Source of the DNA: CAWCDJ01 sp963796485
GTDB taxonomy: Bacteria > Acidobacteriota > Terriglobia > Bryobacterales > Bryobacteraceae
Assembly: GCA_963796485.1 (NCBI GenBank)
Contig: CAWCLV010000001.1
Coordinates: 2,232,001-2,296,000 of the forward strand
Reading direction: 5' to 3'
Length of the DNA: 64,000 nt
The notes beneath the pieces are model-generated. The model worked only from the letters and a program-made list of their open reading frames with translations, made no database searches and was not told the DNA's origin. Below are positions 19,261 to 27,108 of the stretch, one piece after another. The translations under genes and the position numbers were made by a program. Each line of letters starts with the position of its first letter. Within the stretch, counting starts at the first letter, position 1.

Positions 19261-19365
19261 ATGACCTTCGACGCGCCGGTCCTGGACCGGTTTCCCTTCT
19301 TTGAGCACTTCCAGCCCAAACACCTGGAGAAGCTCGCAACCCTTGGCTCTTTCGTCCACTTCTCT
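19261..19365 (+). pseudogene. Cyclic-nucleotide-binding domain protein, N-terminal remnant
   Basis: From an ATG at 19261 about 35 codons read MTFDAPVLDRFPFFEHF..LEKLATLGSFVHF, which matches the first helices of cNMP-binding (Crp/Fnr-type) domains. The similarity then ends abruptly and hdrA sequence begins in another frame. The rest of the domain is missing, so this is a truncated remnant at a deletion junction near 19365. Confidence 0.55.
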
Positions 19366-20419
19366 ACCTCACCCTGGCGAACGCCGGCAAGCATGTCTAT
19401 CTGGTCGAGAAAGAGCCCACCATCGGCGGACACATGGCCAGGTTCGACAAGACCTTCCCCACGCTCGACTGCGCGGCCTGCATCCTGACCCCCAAAATGT
19501 CCGCCGTTCGCAGCCATCCCAATATCACCCTATGGACTTACTCGGAGGTTACTAAGGTCGGTGGCTATGTAGGTAACTACAAAGTAAATGTTTTGCGGAA
19601 CCCGCGATATGTCGATGAAGACCTCTGCGCCGGGTGCCTCGACTGCCTCGACGCCTGCGTCTACAAGCAGGCGAAGGTGCCCGACGATTTCAACATGGGC
19701 CTGAGCAAGCGCAAGCCGATCTACATTCCGTTCCCTCAGGCCGTCCCTCAGGTCCGGTCATCGACCCCGAAACCTGTATTCAGTTCAAATCCGGTAAATG
19801 CAAGACCACCTGTATCGAGGCTTGCGGCGAACGCCGCGCCATTAACTTGAGGGCCGAGGCCAAACACGAGCAGATTGAAGTGGGAACCGTGATTCTCGCC
19901 AACGGTTTCCAGACTTTCGATGCCGCCTGCGTACCCTACTACGGTTACGGCAAATACCCCAATGTCTACACGGCGCTCGAAGTGGAACGCCTGGTGAACG
20001 CGTCCGAGCCTACGGGCGGCGAGGTAATCCTGCGGGATGGCCGAAAGCCCCGGACCGTCGGGATCATCCACTGCGTCGGCTCGCGCGACGAGAATACCCA
20101 CCGCTGGTGCTCCCGCGTCTGCTGCATGTACTCCCTGAAACTCGCGCACCTCATCAAGGAACACACGGGCGCCGAAGTTTTCAACTTCTACATTGATATC
20201 CGCACTCCCGGAAAGGGCTTCGAGGAGTTCTACCAGAAGCTCCTGAACGAGCACGTGCACTTTATTCGCGGCCGCGTGGCGGAAGTGACCGACTGGGTGC
20301 TCGACCCCTCCGAGGAAGGCAGACTGGTCATCCGCGTGGAAGATACCCTCGCCGGATTTGTCCGCCGCATTCCGGTGGACATGGTGGTGCTCGCGACCGG
20401 ACTCGAACCCCGCGCCGAC
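19366..20419 (+). pseudogene. hdrA: hdrA remnant (heterodisulfide reductase subunit A-like), N-terminus lost and frameshifted
   Basis: The text starts inside the FAD domain in frame 3 (LTLANAGKHVYLVEKEPTI, then FDKTFPTLDCAACILTPKM), so the first Gly-rich FAD motif is absent. A ferredoxin-type cluster motif CAGCLDCLDAC and a further Cys group (CIQFKSGKCKTTC) follow. Near 19748-19754 the frame changes from 3 to 2; two extra bases (TC) would explain the shift. Coding then runs through VGIIHCVGSRDENTHRWCSR to VVLATGLEPRAD at 20419, where it breaks off. HdrA is a flavin/Fe-S electron-bifurcating subunit in heterodisulfide reductase-like complexes. No other intact hdr genes are nearby, so this is the scar of a lost operon. 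Confidence 0.8.
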
Positions 20420-20653
20420 GTGTGCTGTGTTGGGCTCGGTCTCGACGTATCCGGCGTCGATCAGCGCCAGTGCTTCGGCCGCGGCGGCGCCCGCCTGCGC
20501 CACAGTGTCCGGGATGTCTTTAGGAGCCTGGCAGCAGCCGGCCAGGAAGATGCCGTCGGTGAAGGTGTTGACGGGCGCGAGTTTGGGATGGCGTTCGAGG
20601 AAGAAGCCCTCGGTGCCACAGGTGATGTTGAACAAGCGGCGGACCTCCGGAGC
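20420..20653 (-). pseudogene. hdrA: Inverted 3' segment of the hdrA remnant
   Basis: Read on the minus strand from 20653 to 20420 this 234-bp block encodes the expected continuation of HdrA: APEVRRLFNITCG, then GFFLERHPKLAPVNTFTDG, FLAGCCQAPKDIPDTVAQAG and ALIDAGYVETEPNTAH. Flipping the block in place joins GLEPRAD directly to APEVRRLFNITC in the correct frame. The block is therefore an in-place inversion inside hdrA, or an assembly error of that form. Sequence beyond PNTAH, where intact HdrA proteins carry further Fe-S motifs, is missing. Confidence 0.8.
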
Positions 20654-20763
20654 GTGCCTTCGGCAGCACTCCCTTTTCAATCGAAGTGCGCGACGCGCAG
20701 GGCAACCTCCTGCACACGCTGCACCGCGATATGCATGGAAAAATTCAGCGGAGTGAGCCATGA
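20654..20763 (+). pseudogene. 3' end of an unidentified gene
   Basis: In frame 1 the sequence reads FGSTPFSIEVRDAQGNL, then LHTLHRDMHGKIQRSEP and TGA (20761-20763). Its ATGA overlap with the next small gene suggests a genuine gene terminus. The 5' part is absent because the inverted hdrA block abuts it. The family is not recognised. Confidence 0.35.
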
Positions 20764-20960
20764 GCGATCCCCGGACATTCTGGCTCACCGTGACCAACCT
20801 CGTTCTGGGAGCGTTGTTGCTGCTGCTAATCCTGGGCATCTTCACCGGATTCGTCTGCGATTTTGGCGCACAGCTCAAAGCCCGGCATGCCCACCTGACA
20901 GAGATCGACCGCGACATGCGCCGCCTGTTTCACGAAGCGCGCCCTCCTCGCCACCCGTGA
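20760..20960 (+). CDS. Small single-pass membrane protein
   Basis: A 66-residue protein whose ATG overlaps the preceding stop (ATGA). One strong hydrophobic helix (LVLGALLLLLILGIFTGFV) is followed by a charged tail (HLTEIDRDMRRLFHEARPP). It may be the surviving last gene of the operon that once contained the cNMP-binding protein and hdrA. No function can be assigned, and with its upstream genes destroyed it may no longer be expressed. Confidence 0.5.
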   Translation: MSDPRTFWLTVTNLVLGALLLLLILGIFTGFVCDFGAQLKARHAHLTEIDRDMRRLFHEARPPRHP

Positions 20961-20972
20961 TGAGTGGAAGCA

Positions 20973-23372
20973 CTACTGCGCTGCACATTTCGCCAGTTCC
21001 GCGGCCAGGTTCGGCGAGGGTTGTTGCAGGTCGGCGTATAGCTTCTTCGCCCTTGTAAACCACGGCATTGCCGCCGCGCAGGATCGCTCCCGGTAATAAA
21101 GGCCGATGTTGAAAACTGCATCGACCAGGGCCCGCGTTCCTACCGTCTTATCCGGCAGTTCGGCGATCATCCTCTCGCCCTCGCGGACAGCCTTCCGGAA
21201 GGATGCCTCCGCTCCGGCACGATCCCCAGCCGCCGCTTGCGCATGCCCCAGCCTCCAGCCGACCGAAACCAGCGACAGCGCCGCCCGGGCGTCGCGAGGG
21301 TCTGCCGCAGCCATCCCCGCGCGGATCGTTTCCGCTTTCCGGTACTGCTCGACCGCCTGCCCGGCCCTCTTCATGATCAGCAGGATCAGGCCCCAATCCG
21401 CGTAATCGTACGAGAGATCGAGCCGCGCGCGGCCGTTCGCGGGGTTGGCCCGAACCCGCGCTTCATCGATTGCCGCCGCGGCCTGGTATTCGGTCAATGC
21501 CTCATCGAGCGCCCCGGTCTTGATCAATAACGCTCCAAGCGATTTGTGGTCCAGCGCGATGTTCTCCGGCGGCGAACCGGCTGTGTGCGACAGGGCGCGG
21601 CGATAGTATGCGATCGCCTCCGGGTAGCGCGAAAGCCCGGTAAGGCTGCGCGCCATGGCGTATTCCGATTTCTGCAAGTCGTCGAGCAAGGCGGCGTCGT
21701 TCGGCCGCTCGCGGCGCAGGTCCTCGACCATCCGGAGCGATGCCTGCGCATGCCGCATCGTTTCCTGTTCTTCCCCGCCCAGCGATACGTATTCCCGGTC
21801 GATCAAGGCAACATCGCGGCGGATCTCGAAAGACGCGGGCTCAGCCGCCAGCGCGCTCGCGAGCAGTGCCGTGGCTTTCCCCAGGCTCTCGCGAGCATCC
21901 CCGGGCTTGCCCAGGTTCGATACTCCGCCGATCCCCTGGAGCGCCGCCACCCGGACGTACGCGTTCGCCAGGTCGCGCTGGAGCGCCGTATTGGACGATG
22001 CCTCCTTCGAAAGCGCGTCCAGGTACTCCAGGCTCCTGCGCAGCAGCAACTCCCTCGCCTTGCTTGAGCCCGCCAGGTCCTGAATCTGGTCATTCACCTC
22101 ATACAGCAGCGAGTTCGCAACGCGCCGGGCCAGGTCGAACCGCCGTTCCGCCAGCGCACTCTGCCGTTGAGCCTCCCGTGCCTGCCAGAGCGCCAGCACC
22201 AGGCCGAGGGTCAGCGCGAGCGCGACGGCCCCCACCGTGCCCACCATCGCCTTGTGGCGGCGGCTGAACTTCGAGGCCCGGTACCAGAAAGTTCCGGTCC
22301 GCGCCAGCACGGGCCGGCCCTCCAGGTAGCGGCGGACATCCGCGCCGAATTCTTCCACGTGCGAATAGCGGCGCGCCGCGTCCTTTTCAAGCGCCTTCGA
22401 GACGATGTTGTCGAGATCGCCCCGCAGTTCGCGCGCCGGTACGCCGTCCTCCGCCCGGGTAGCCTCGCTGACCCGCCGCACGTCTTCCGAACACACCACG
22501 CGTTCGATCTCGGGAGGAGTCCGCGTCTCGAAGCGATGCGGGCGGGCGCCGGTCAACAGTTCGAAGAACACGGCCCCCAGGGAGTAGATGTCGGTCGCGA
22601 CCGTCACCGCCTCGCCGCGCACCTGTTCCGGGCTGGCATAATCCGGGGTCAGCGGCCGCATGCCGTCCAGCGTCAGGGTAAGTGCCTCGCCGCCGGCATC
22701 CGGCGAGAGAATCTTGGCGATCCCGAAATCGAGGAGCTTGGGAGCCCCTTCGGGTGTGATCAGGATGTTCGAAGGCTTCAGATCGCGGTGGACCACCAGA
22801 TTGCGGTGCGCGTGCGCCACCGCGTCGCAGACGGAAAGAAACAGGCCCAGCCGTTGGCGCAACGGGAGCCGCTTCGCATGGCAATAGTCCGTGATGGTGG
22901 AACCCTCTACCCATTCCATCACCAGGTAGGGCCGCCCCTCCGCGGTGGTCCCGCCGTCCAGCAACCGCGCGATGTTCGGGTGGTTCAGGAGAGCCAGCGC
23001 CTGCCGCTCCTGGCGAAACCGCGCCAGCAGGGGCTCCGTCTCCAAATCCCTCTTTACCAGCTTGACAGCGACCTGCTGGTGGTAATCGTCGTCCCGCACG
23101 GCGCGGTAAACCGTGCCCATTCCGCCCTGGCCCGCCCGTTCGAGGATCAGGTAGGGGCCGAGGCGGGTCCCGCTGAATTCCGGGGCAGCCGGCGTTTTGG
23201 GTTCCAGGAAGCTTCCCGATTTTTCGAGCGCCGCGAGCAGGCGTTCCACCTCCTGGCGGAGGTCGCGATCGCCGCCGCAGGTTTCCCGCAAGAAAGAATC
23301 GCGTGCGGGCGCCTCAACCGCGGCGGCGGCGTAGAGCACTTCCCGCACGCGGCTCCAACGTTCCGCGGTCAT
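20973..23372 (-). CDS. Ser/Thr protein kinase with C-terminal TPR-like repeats
   Basis: A 799-residue Hanks-type kinase. The N-terminal ~65 residues are a helical segment common to acidobacterial kinases. The kinase domain spans ~70-340: glycine loop AGQGGMGTVYRA, catalytic Lys in VAVKLVKRD, catalytic loop VVHRDLKPSN, DFG in LLDFGIAK and the P+1 region TPDYASPEQ. A transmembrane helix follows (VGTVGAVALALTLGLVLALW, ~375), then an extracytoplasmic helical TPR-like part to the end (LIKTGALDEALTEYQAAAAI). The gene starts at an ATG overlapping the sigma factor stop (ATGA), so the two are translationally coupled and probably act in one signalling route. Confidence 0.93.
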   Translation of the reverse strand: MTAERWSRVREVLYAAAAVEAPARDSFLRETCGGDRDLRQEVERLLAALEKSGSFLEPKTPAAPEFSGTRLGPYLILERAGQGGMGTVYRAVRDDDYHQQVAVKLVKRDLETEPLLARFRQERQALALLNHPNIARLLDGGTTAEGRPYLVMEWVEGSTITDYCHAKRLPLRQRLGLFLSVCDAVAHAHRNLVVHRDLKPSNILITPEGAPKLLDFGIAKILSPDAGGEALTLTLDGMRPLTPDYASPEQVRGEAVTVATDIYSLGAVFFELLTGARPHRFETRTPPEIERVVCSEDVRRVSEATRAEDGVPARELRGDLDNIVSKALEKDAARRYSHVEEFGADVRRYLEGRPVLARTGTFWYRASKFSRRHKAMVGTVGAVALALTLGLVLALWQAREAQRQSALAERRFDLARRVANSLLYEVNDQIQDLAGSSKARELLLRRSLEYLDALSKEASSNTALQRDLANAYVRVAALQGIGGVSNLGKPGDARESLGKATALLASALAAEPASFEIRRDVALIDREYVSLGGEEQETMRHAQASLRMVEDLRRERPNDAALLDDLQKSEYAMARSLTGLSRYPEAIAYYRRALSHTAGSPPENIALDHKSLGALLIKTGALDEALTEYQAAAAIDEARVRANPANGRARLDLSYDYADWGLILLIMKRAGQAVEQYRKAETIRAGMAAADPRDARAALSLVSVGWRLGHAQAAAGDRAGAEASFRKAVREGERMIAELPDKTVGTRALVDAVFNIGLYYRERSCAAAMPWFTRAKKLYADLQQPSPNLAAELAKCAAQ

Positions 23373-23953
23373 GTGCGGCCGGCCGCCGCTCCGCCCGGCC
23401 GGAACAGCCGGTCGAACAACCAGGCCTTGGCCGTGACCCAGTCCCGCTGCACTGTCGCCGTGGAAATCCCCATTGCTTCGGCTGTCTCGGCCAGCGTCAG
23501 CCCCGTGAAGAAACGCAGTTCCACCACCCGCGCCTGCTGCGGGTCGAGTTGCGCCAGACCGTTCAGCGCTTCGTCCAGCGCCAGAACGTCGAGATCGACC
23601 TGCTCCGAGGCGAACATCCCTTCGTCCAGCGTCAGCCGCGTGGCCGGTCCCCCGCGCTTGGCGGCGTGCCGGCGCCGCGCGTCGTCCAGCAGAATGCGGC
23701 GGATCAACTGCGCTGCCACGGCGAAGAAATGCAGCCGGCTCTGCCAGTGAACCCGGTTCTGGTCGATCAGCCTGAGATAGGCTTCGTGGACTAAAGCGGT
23801 CCCTTGCAGGGTGAGGCCGGGGTCCTCCGACCGCAAATGGCGTTTTGCGATTTTGCGCAGTTCTTCATAGACCAGCGGCATCAGCCGGTCGAGCGCGGTT
23901 TTATCCCCGTTGCTCCAGTCGATCAGGAGTCCGGTAACGCCAACCCCCGCCAT
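23369..23953 (-). CDS. ECF-type RNA polymerase sigma factor (TIGR02999-like)
   Basis: A 194-residue sigma factor. Region 2 is at ~25-95 (LMPLVYEELRKIAKRHLRSE, then HFFAVAAQLIRRILLDDARR) and region 4 at ~125-185 (LDPQQARVVELRFFTGLTLAE, then GISTATVQRDWVTAKAWL). The wording matches the ECF subgroup common in Acidobacteria and Planctomycetes that is encoded next to Ser/Thr kinases. No anti-sigma gene is present; the coupled kinase downstream is the likely controller. A TATTAT box lies about 22 nt before the ATG at 23953. Confidence 0.92.
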   Translation of the reverse strand: MAGVGVTGLLIDWSNGDKTALDRLMPLVYEELRKIAKRHLRSEDPGLTLQGTALVHEAYLRLIDQNRVHWQSRLHFFAVAAQLIRRILLDDARRRHAAKRGGPATRLTLDEGMFASEQVDLDVLALDEALNGLAQLDPQQARVVELRFFTGLTLAETAEAMGISTATVQRDWVTAKAWLFDRLFRPGGAAAGRT

Positions 23954-24108
23954 AAGCAGCTCTTGAGCAGCGATAATAGCACAGCGCCGCTGCCGATTAG
24001 TTCGCTAACGTACCTTTCCCGAACGGTGGGTGATTGGAAGCGAGCGAGAATTGCGCGTTATAGAATGAAGCGCAGTATCGCTAAGTGAGCTGGTGTTCAG
24101 ATCGGAGG

Positions 24109-24155
24109 GGCGCCCCTGCCGGACCGTTGCCATTCGAGCAGCGGCCAGGGGCGCC
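24109..24155. terminator. Inverted repeat downstream of a receiver gene
   Basis: Arms GGCGCCCCTG (24109-24118) and CAGGGGCGCC (24146-24155) are perfect complements around a 27-nt loop. A second overlapping pair, CTGCCGG (24116-24122) and CCGGCAG (24161-24167), is also present. It lies just past the stop of the minus-strand receiver gene (24181). There is no T-tract, so a role in termination is only suggested. Confidence 0.4.
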
Positions 24156-24180
24156 GGACACCGGCAGGATCCCCGTAGGA

Positions 24181-24663
24181 TTATGCCGTCATCCGTCGCA
24201 GTCCGCCGCTCGCGGCGTGCGTGTGTGCATTCCGAAGAATTCTGGTCAATTCTCCGGCTTGAAAAGGTTTGACGATCAGATCGTAAGCGCCTTGCTCTAA
24301 AACTCCCAGCCAGAGGTTCTCGTCCGCCAGCCGGGCAGCCACCACCAGGGCCGCCTGAGGCTGAGTGCGCAGGGACAACTCGAGAGCCTCCCTCCAGTTG
24401 CCGTTCCGGCATTTCGTGTTGGTCAACAGGACCCGCGCCCGGGTCAATTTCAACTTCGCTTCCGCGTCCTGCAACGTATCGGCGTGGTAGACGCGAATGC
24501 CATCCGACTCCACCATGGTGGAAACCAGCTCGGCTTCGCGGACCGATGAGGTGAGATACACACAACCAAACCCAGGTTCCGGCGGTCTGGGATATCGGGG
24601 GGCCGTCTCGGGTTTGGGGTCTGCGCCAGCTTGAGTTCTTGTTTGCTTCATTACAGCGGGCAT
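24181..24663 (-). CDS. Stand-alone receiver-like protein with Asn at the phosphorylation site
   Basis: 160 residues if started at ATG 24663, which has GGTGGGAG about 6 nt upstream; an upstream GTG at 24675 is possible. After ~30 residues of linker the CheY-like fold starts (FGCVYLTSSVREAELVSTMVE). The strand that normally ends in the phospho-acceptor Asp reads RARVLLTNTKC, with Asn in its place. The conserved Lys and following turn are kept (LIVKPFQAGELTRIL). The acidic pair near the N-terminus is also missing (YLTSS). It is therefore a pseudo-receiver that cannot be phosphorylated in the usual way. A second protein of the same type is at 39717. Confidence 0.7.
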   Translation of the reverse strand: MPAVMKQTRTQAGADPKPETAPRYPRPPEPGFGCVYLTSSVREAELVSTMVESDGIRVYHADTLQDAEAKLKLTRARVLLTNTKCRNGNWREALELSLRTQPQAALVVAARLADENLWLGVLEQGAYDLIVKPFQAGELTRILRNAHTHAASGGLRRMTA

Positions 24664-24863
24664 AAGGACTCCCACCTACAGGCTAGTACTTCTGAGTATC
24701 TACTCCTACAAACGAAGCCCCTTTTGGCGTGCTCAATCGCACCGAAACCGGCGAATTGCCCGCAATGGAACGGATAAACGGGGCCGGGCGGCGGTCCTCT
24801 GCGTCAGAGGGGGCCCGAATGCACTTCTTTTGCCGCCGGCCTTTCCCATTCCGCCCGAACGCG

Positions 24864-24917
24864 CTAGAATGATGGTTGAGTGTCGAGCCAAACGAGTGGG
24901 CGAAAGCCCACTTTTTT
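24864..24917 (+). promoter_or_regulatory. rimP leader: -10 box and GAAA-loop hairpin with T-tract
   Basis: TAGAAT (24864-24869) could be the -10 element. About 25 nt on, a perfect 7-bp stem AGTGGGC (24895-24901)/GCCCACT (24906-24912) closes a GAAA tetraloop and runs into six Ts (24912-24917). This is an intrinsic terminator shape inside the leader, 24 nt before the rimP ATG. Similar hairpins precede rimP in many bacteria, so it is probably an attenuator of the rimP-nusA-infB operon that NusA itself could influence. Confidence 0.75.
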
Positions 24918-24941
24918 GTTGGATTTGACACGCCCGGAACG

Positions 24942-25409
24942 ATGCAGCAGGTAGTGGCGTCCAAAATCGAAGAAATCGCGCAGCGGGTCGCCGAGTCCGA
25001 AGGGATGGAACTCGTGGAAGTCGAGGTCAAAGGCGGCGGAGGCGGGCATCGCCTCGTGCGGATCTCGATCGACAAACCGGAAGGCGTGACTCACGCCGAC
25101 TGCGAGATGGTGTCACACCAGGTGGGCACCATTCTGGATGTGGAGGACGTAATGCCCGGCGGCCGCTACACGCTGGAAGTCAGTTCCCCCGGCCTGGAGC
25201 GGAAGCTGTCGAAACCGCAGGATTTCCGGCGGTTTCAAGGCAAAAAGGTAAAGCTCACATTGCGGGAGCCCCTTGAAGGGCGGCGGAACTGGGACGGAAC
25301 GCTCACGGGGTTCGAAGACGGCGTCATCGCACTCGACGCCGGGCAGGGGAAAGTCATAAGGTTCGCGTTCGATCAGGTTCAGAAGGCGAATCTGAAGTTC
25401 GAGTGGTAG
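24942..25409 (+). CDS. rimP: Ribosome maturation factor RimP
   Basis: 155 residues from ATG 24942 (QQVVASKIEEIAQRVAESEG). RimP binds the 30S subunit and is needed for its assembly. The family landmarks are present: ELVEVEVK, HRLVRISIDKPEGVTHADCE and the block YTLEVSSPGLERKLSKPQDF around residue 75-95, then a C-terminal SH3-like barrel (GKKVKLTLREPLEGRRNWDG). A longer start at GTG 24876 would run through the leader hairpin and is unlikely. It is first in the conserved order rimP-nusA-infB. Confidence 0.96.
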   Translation: MQQVVASKIEEIAQRVAESEGMELVEVEVKGGGGGHRLVRISIDKPEGVTHADCEMVSHQVGTILDVEDVMPGGRYTLEVSSPGLERKLSKPQDFRRFQGKKVKLTLREPLEGRRNWDGTLTGFEDGVIALDAGQGKVIRFAFDQVQKANLKFEW

Positions 25410-25446
25410 CCCGCCGGAAACACTCAATCGCGACAAAGAGGGTATC

Positions 25447-27072
25447 TTGGAAACGATTTTTCAGTCTATTGAAATACTGAGCAAGGAAAAGGGCATCGAT
25501 CCGCAGATCGTGTTGGACGCGGTCAAAGATGCCATGCTGATCGCCGCGCGTAAACATTATCGGAGTAACGAAGATTACATCGCGGAGATGGACTCCAAGA
25601 CCGGCGCGATCCGGCTGTTCGCGATCAAGAAAGCAGTGGAAGCCGTCGAGGACCCCGTACACGAGATGACATTGGCCGAGGCCCGGCGCGTGATGCCCGA
25701 TGCCGAAATCGGCTCGGAAATCCGTATCCCCAAGAACACTGACGCTTTGGGCCGCATCTCCGCCCAGACCGCCAAACAGGTGATTTTTCAAAAGGTCCGC
25801 GAGGCCGAGCGCGAGACGGTTTTCAACGAGTACTCCGGCCGCACCGGCGAGTTGGTGAACTGCACGATCAAGCGCGTCGAAGGCCCGGATTACGTGCTGG
25901 ATCTCGGCAAGACCGAAGCCAAACTCCCCAAAAAGGAACAGTCACGCCTGGAAAGCTACAGTGTGGGCGATCGTGTCCGCTGCGTCATCCGCCTGGTGGA
26001 CAAGTCGAGCAAAGGCCCGGGCGTGCTTGTGTCGAGGGCCGCTCCGGAACTGGTGATGCGCCTGTTCGAGCAGGAGGTACCGGAAATCTACGACGGCACG
26101 GTGCAGATCCGAGGCTGCGCGCGTGAAGCCGGGGAGCGAACCAAAATCGCGGTTCAAAGCCGTGATCGCGATGTGGACAGCGTCGGGGCATGCGTCGGAA
26201 TGAAAGGCATGCGCGTGCAGTCGATCATCCGTGAGCTGCGCGGCGAGAAGATCGATATCATCGAATATTCGGAAGACCCGGTGGTGTTCGCGACCCACTC
26301 GCTGAGCCCCGCCAAGGTAAGCCGCATTACGGTCGTCGATCCCCTCGAGAAGCACATGGAAGTGATAGTGGACGATTCGCAGCTCTCGCTGGCCATCGGC
26401 AAGAAGGGACAGAACGTACGTCTCGCGGCCAAGCTGCTGGGCTGGAAAATCGATATCAAGAGCGAAGAGGAGAAGCGCCAGGAGGTGGAGTCCGCCATGG
26501 CGGCCCTGGTCGCCCCGGGCGCGCCGGTGTCGGTGCTGATCGATTACGGCCTTCCGGAAAAGACGGTCGAGCGCCTGGTGGAAGCGAGCGTCGGCACGAT
26601 CGAGAAACTGGGCGGCATGACGCCGGAACAACTCGAAGAGATTCAGGGCATCGACCCCGAGTCGGTGGAGCACATTCAGCAGGCCGTCAACGCGTACTAC
26701 AGCCAGTTCGAGGAAGGCCAGGGTGCGGAATCGCCGGGGGAAATGGCGCCGGAACCCGTTCCCGTGGCGCCCGATTTCGCAGCGTCGGCGGGCGAAGTTG
26801 CCGAGGTGCAGGGCTCGGATACCGAGTCATTGGACGCCGAACCCGGCCCGGCGCCGTCCGAAACTGCGCCGGCCTCAACCCAAACGAACTACCCTCCGGG
26901 CACGCTCTATGATCCTGACAGCCCGGAAGAACGTTTCGAACCGGGATCGGAGCAGGCGGAAGAAGGCGAAGAAACCGGGCAGCAGTCTGGTAACATGGAA
27001 GATGCGGGTTCCCCCACTCACAATCAGTCCGAGGGATCACTGCCGGAAGGCACCCCGGGTCGGCGCGAGTAG
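25447..27072 (+). CDS. nusA: Transcription termination/antitermination factor NusA
   Basis: 541 residues from a TTG at 25447 with AGAGGG just upstream. The N-terminal RNAP-binding domain (FQSIEILSKEKGIDPQIVLD) is followed by an S1 domain (~130-200, GELVNCTIKRVEGPDYVLDL), KH1 (~205-280, GMKGMRVQSIIRELRGEKID) and KH2 (~285-345, IGKKGQNVRLAAKLLGWKID). A helix-hairpin-helix-like segment follows (EKLGGMTPEQLEEIQGIDPE). The last ~120 residues are an acidic, Pro/Glu-rich tail of low complexity. NusA controls pausing, termination and antitermination, and may act on the hairpin in front of its own operon. Confidence 0.97.
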   Translation: METIFQSIEILSKEKGIDPQIVLDAVKDAMLIAARKHYRSNEDYIAEMDSKTGAIRLFAIKKAVEAVEDPVHEMTLAEARRVMPDAEIGSEIRIPKNTDALGRISAQTAKQVIFQKVREAERETVFNEYSGRTGELVNCTIKRVEGPDYVLDLGKTEAKLPKKEQSRLESYSVGDRVRCVIRLVDKSSKGPGVLVSRAAPELVMRLFEQEVPEIYDGTVQIRGCAREAGERTKIAVQSRDRDVDSVGACVGMKGMRVQSIIRELRGEKIDIIEYSEDPVVFATHSLSPAKVSRITVVDPLEKHMEVIVDDSQLSLAIGKKGQNVRLAAKLLGWKIDIKSEEEKRQEVESAMAALVAPGAPVSVLIDYGLPEKTVERLVEASVGTIEKLGGMTPEQLEEIQGIDPESVEHIQQAVNAYYSQFEEGQGAESPGEMAPEPVPVAPDFAASAGEVAEVQGSDTESLDAEPGPAPSETAPASTQTNYPPGTLYDPDSPEERFEPGSEQAEEGEETGQQSGNMEDAGSPTHNQSEGSLPEGTPGRRE

Positions 27073-27108
27073 GAGCGTCTCGTCAGATAGAAGCAGATAG
27101 TCTTTTCT

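Noticed and set aside
22167..23750. 527-codon plus-strand frame opposite the kinase and sigma factor
   Set aside because: It is a GC-rich shadow frame; the minus strand carries intact kinase and sigma motifs.
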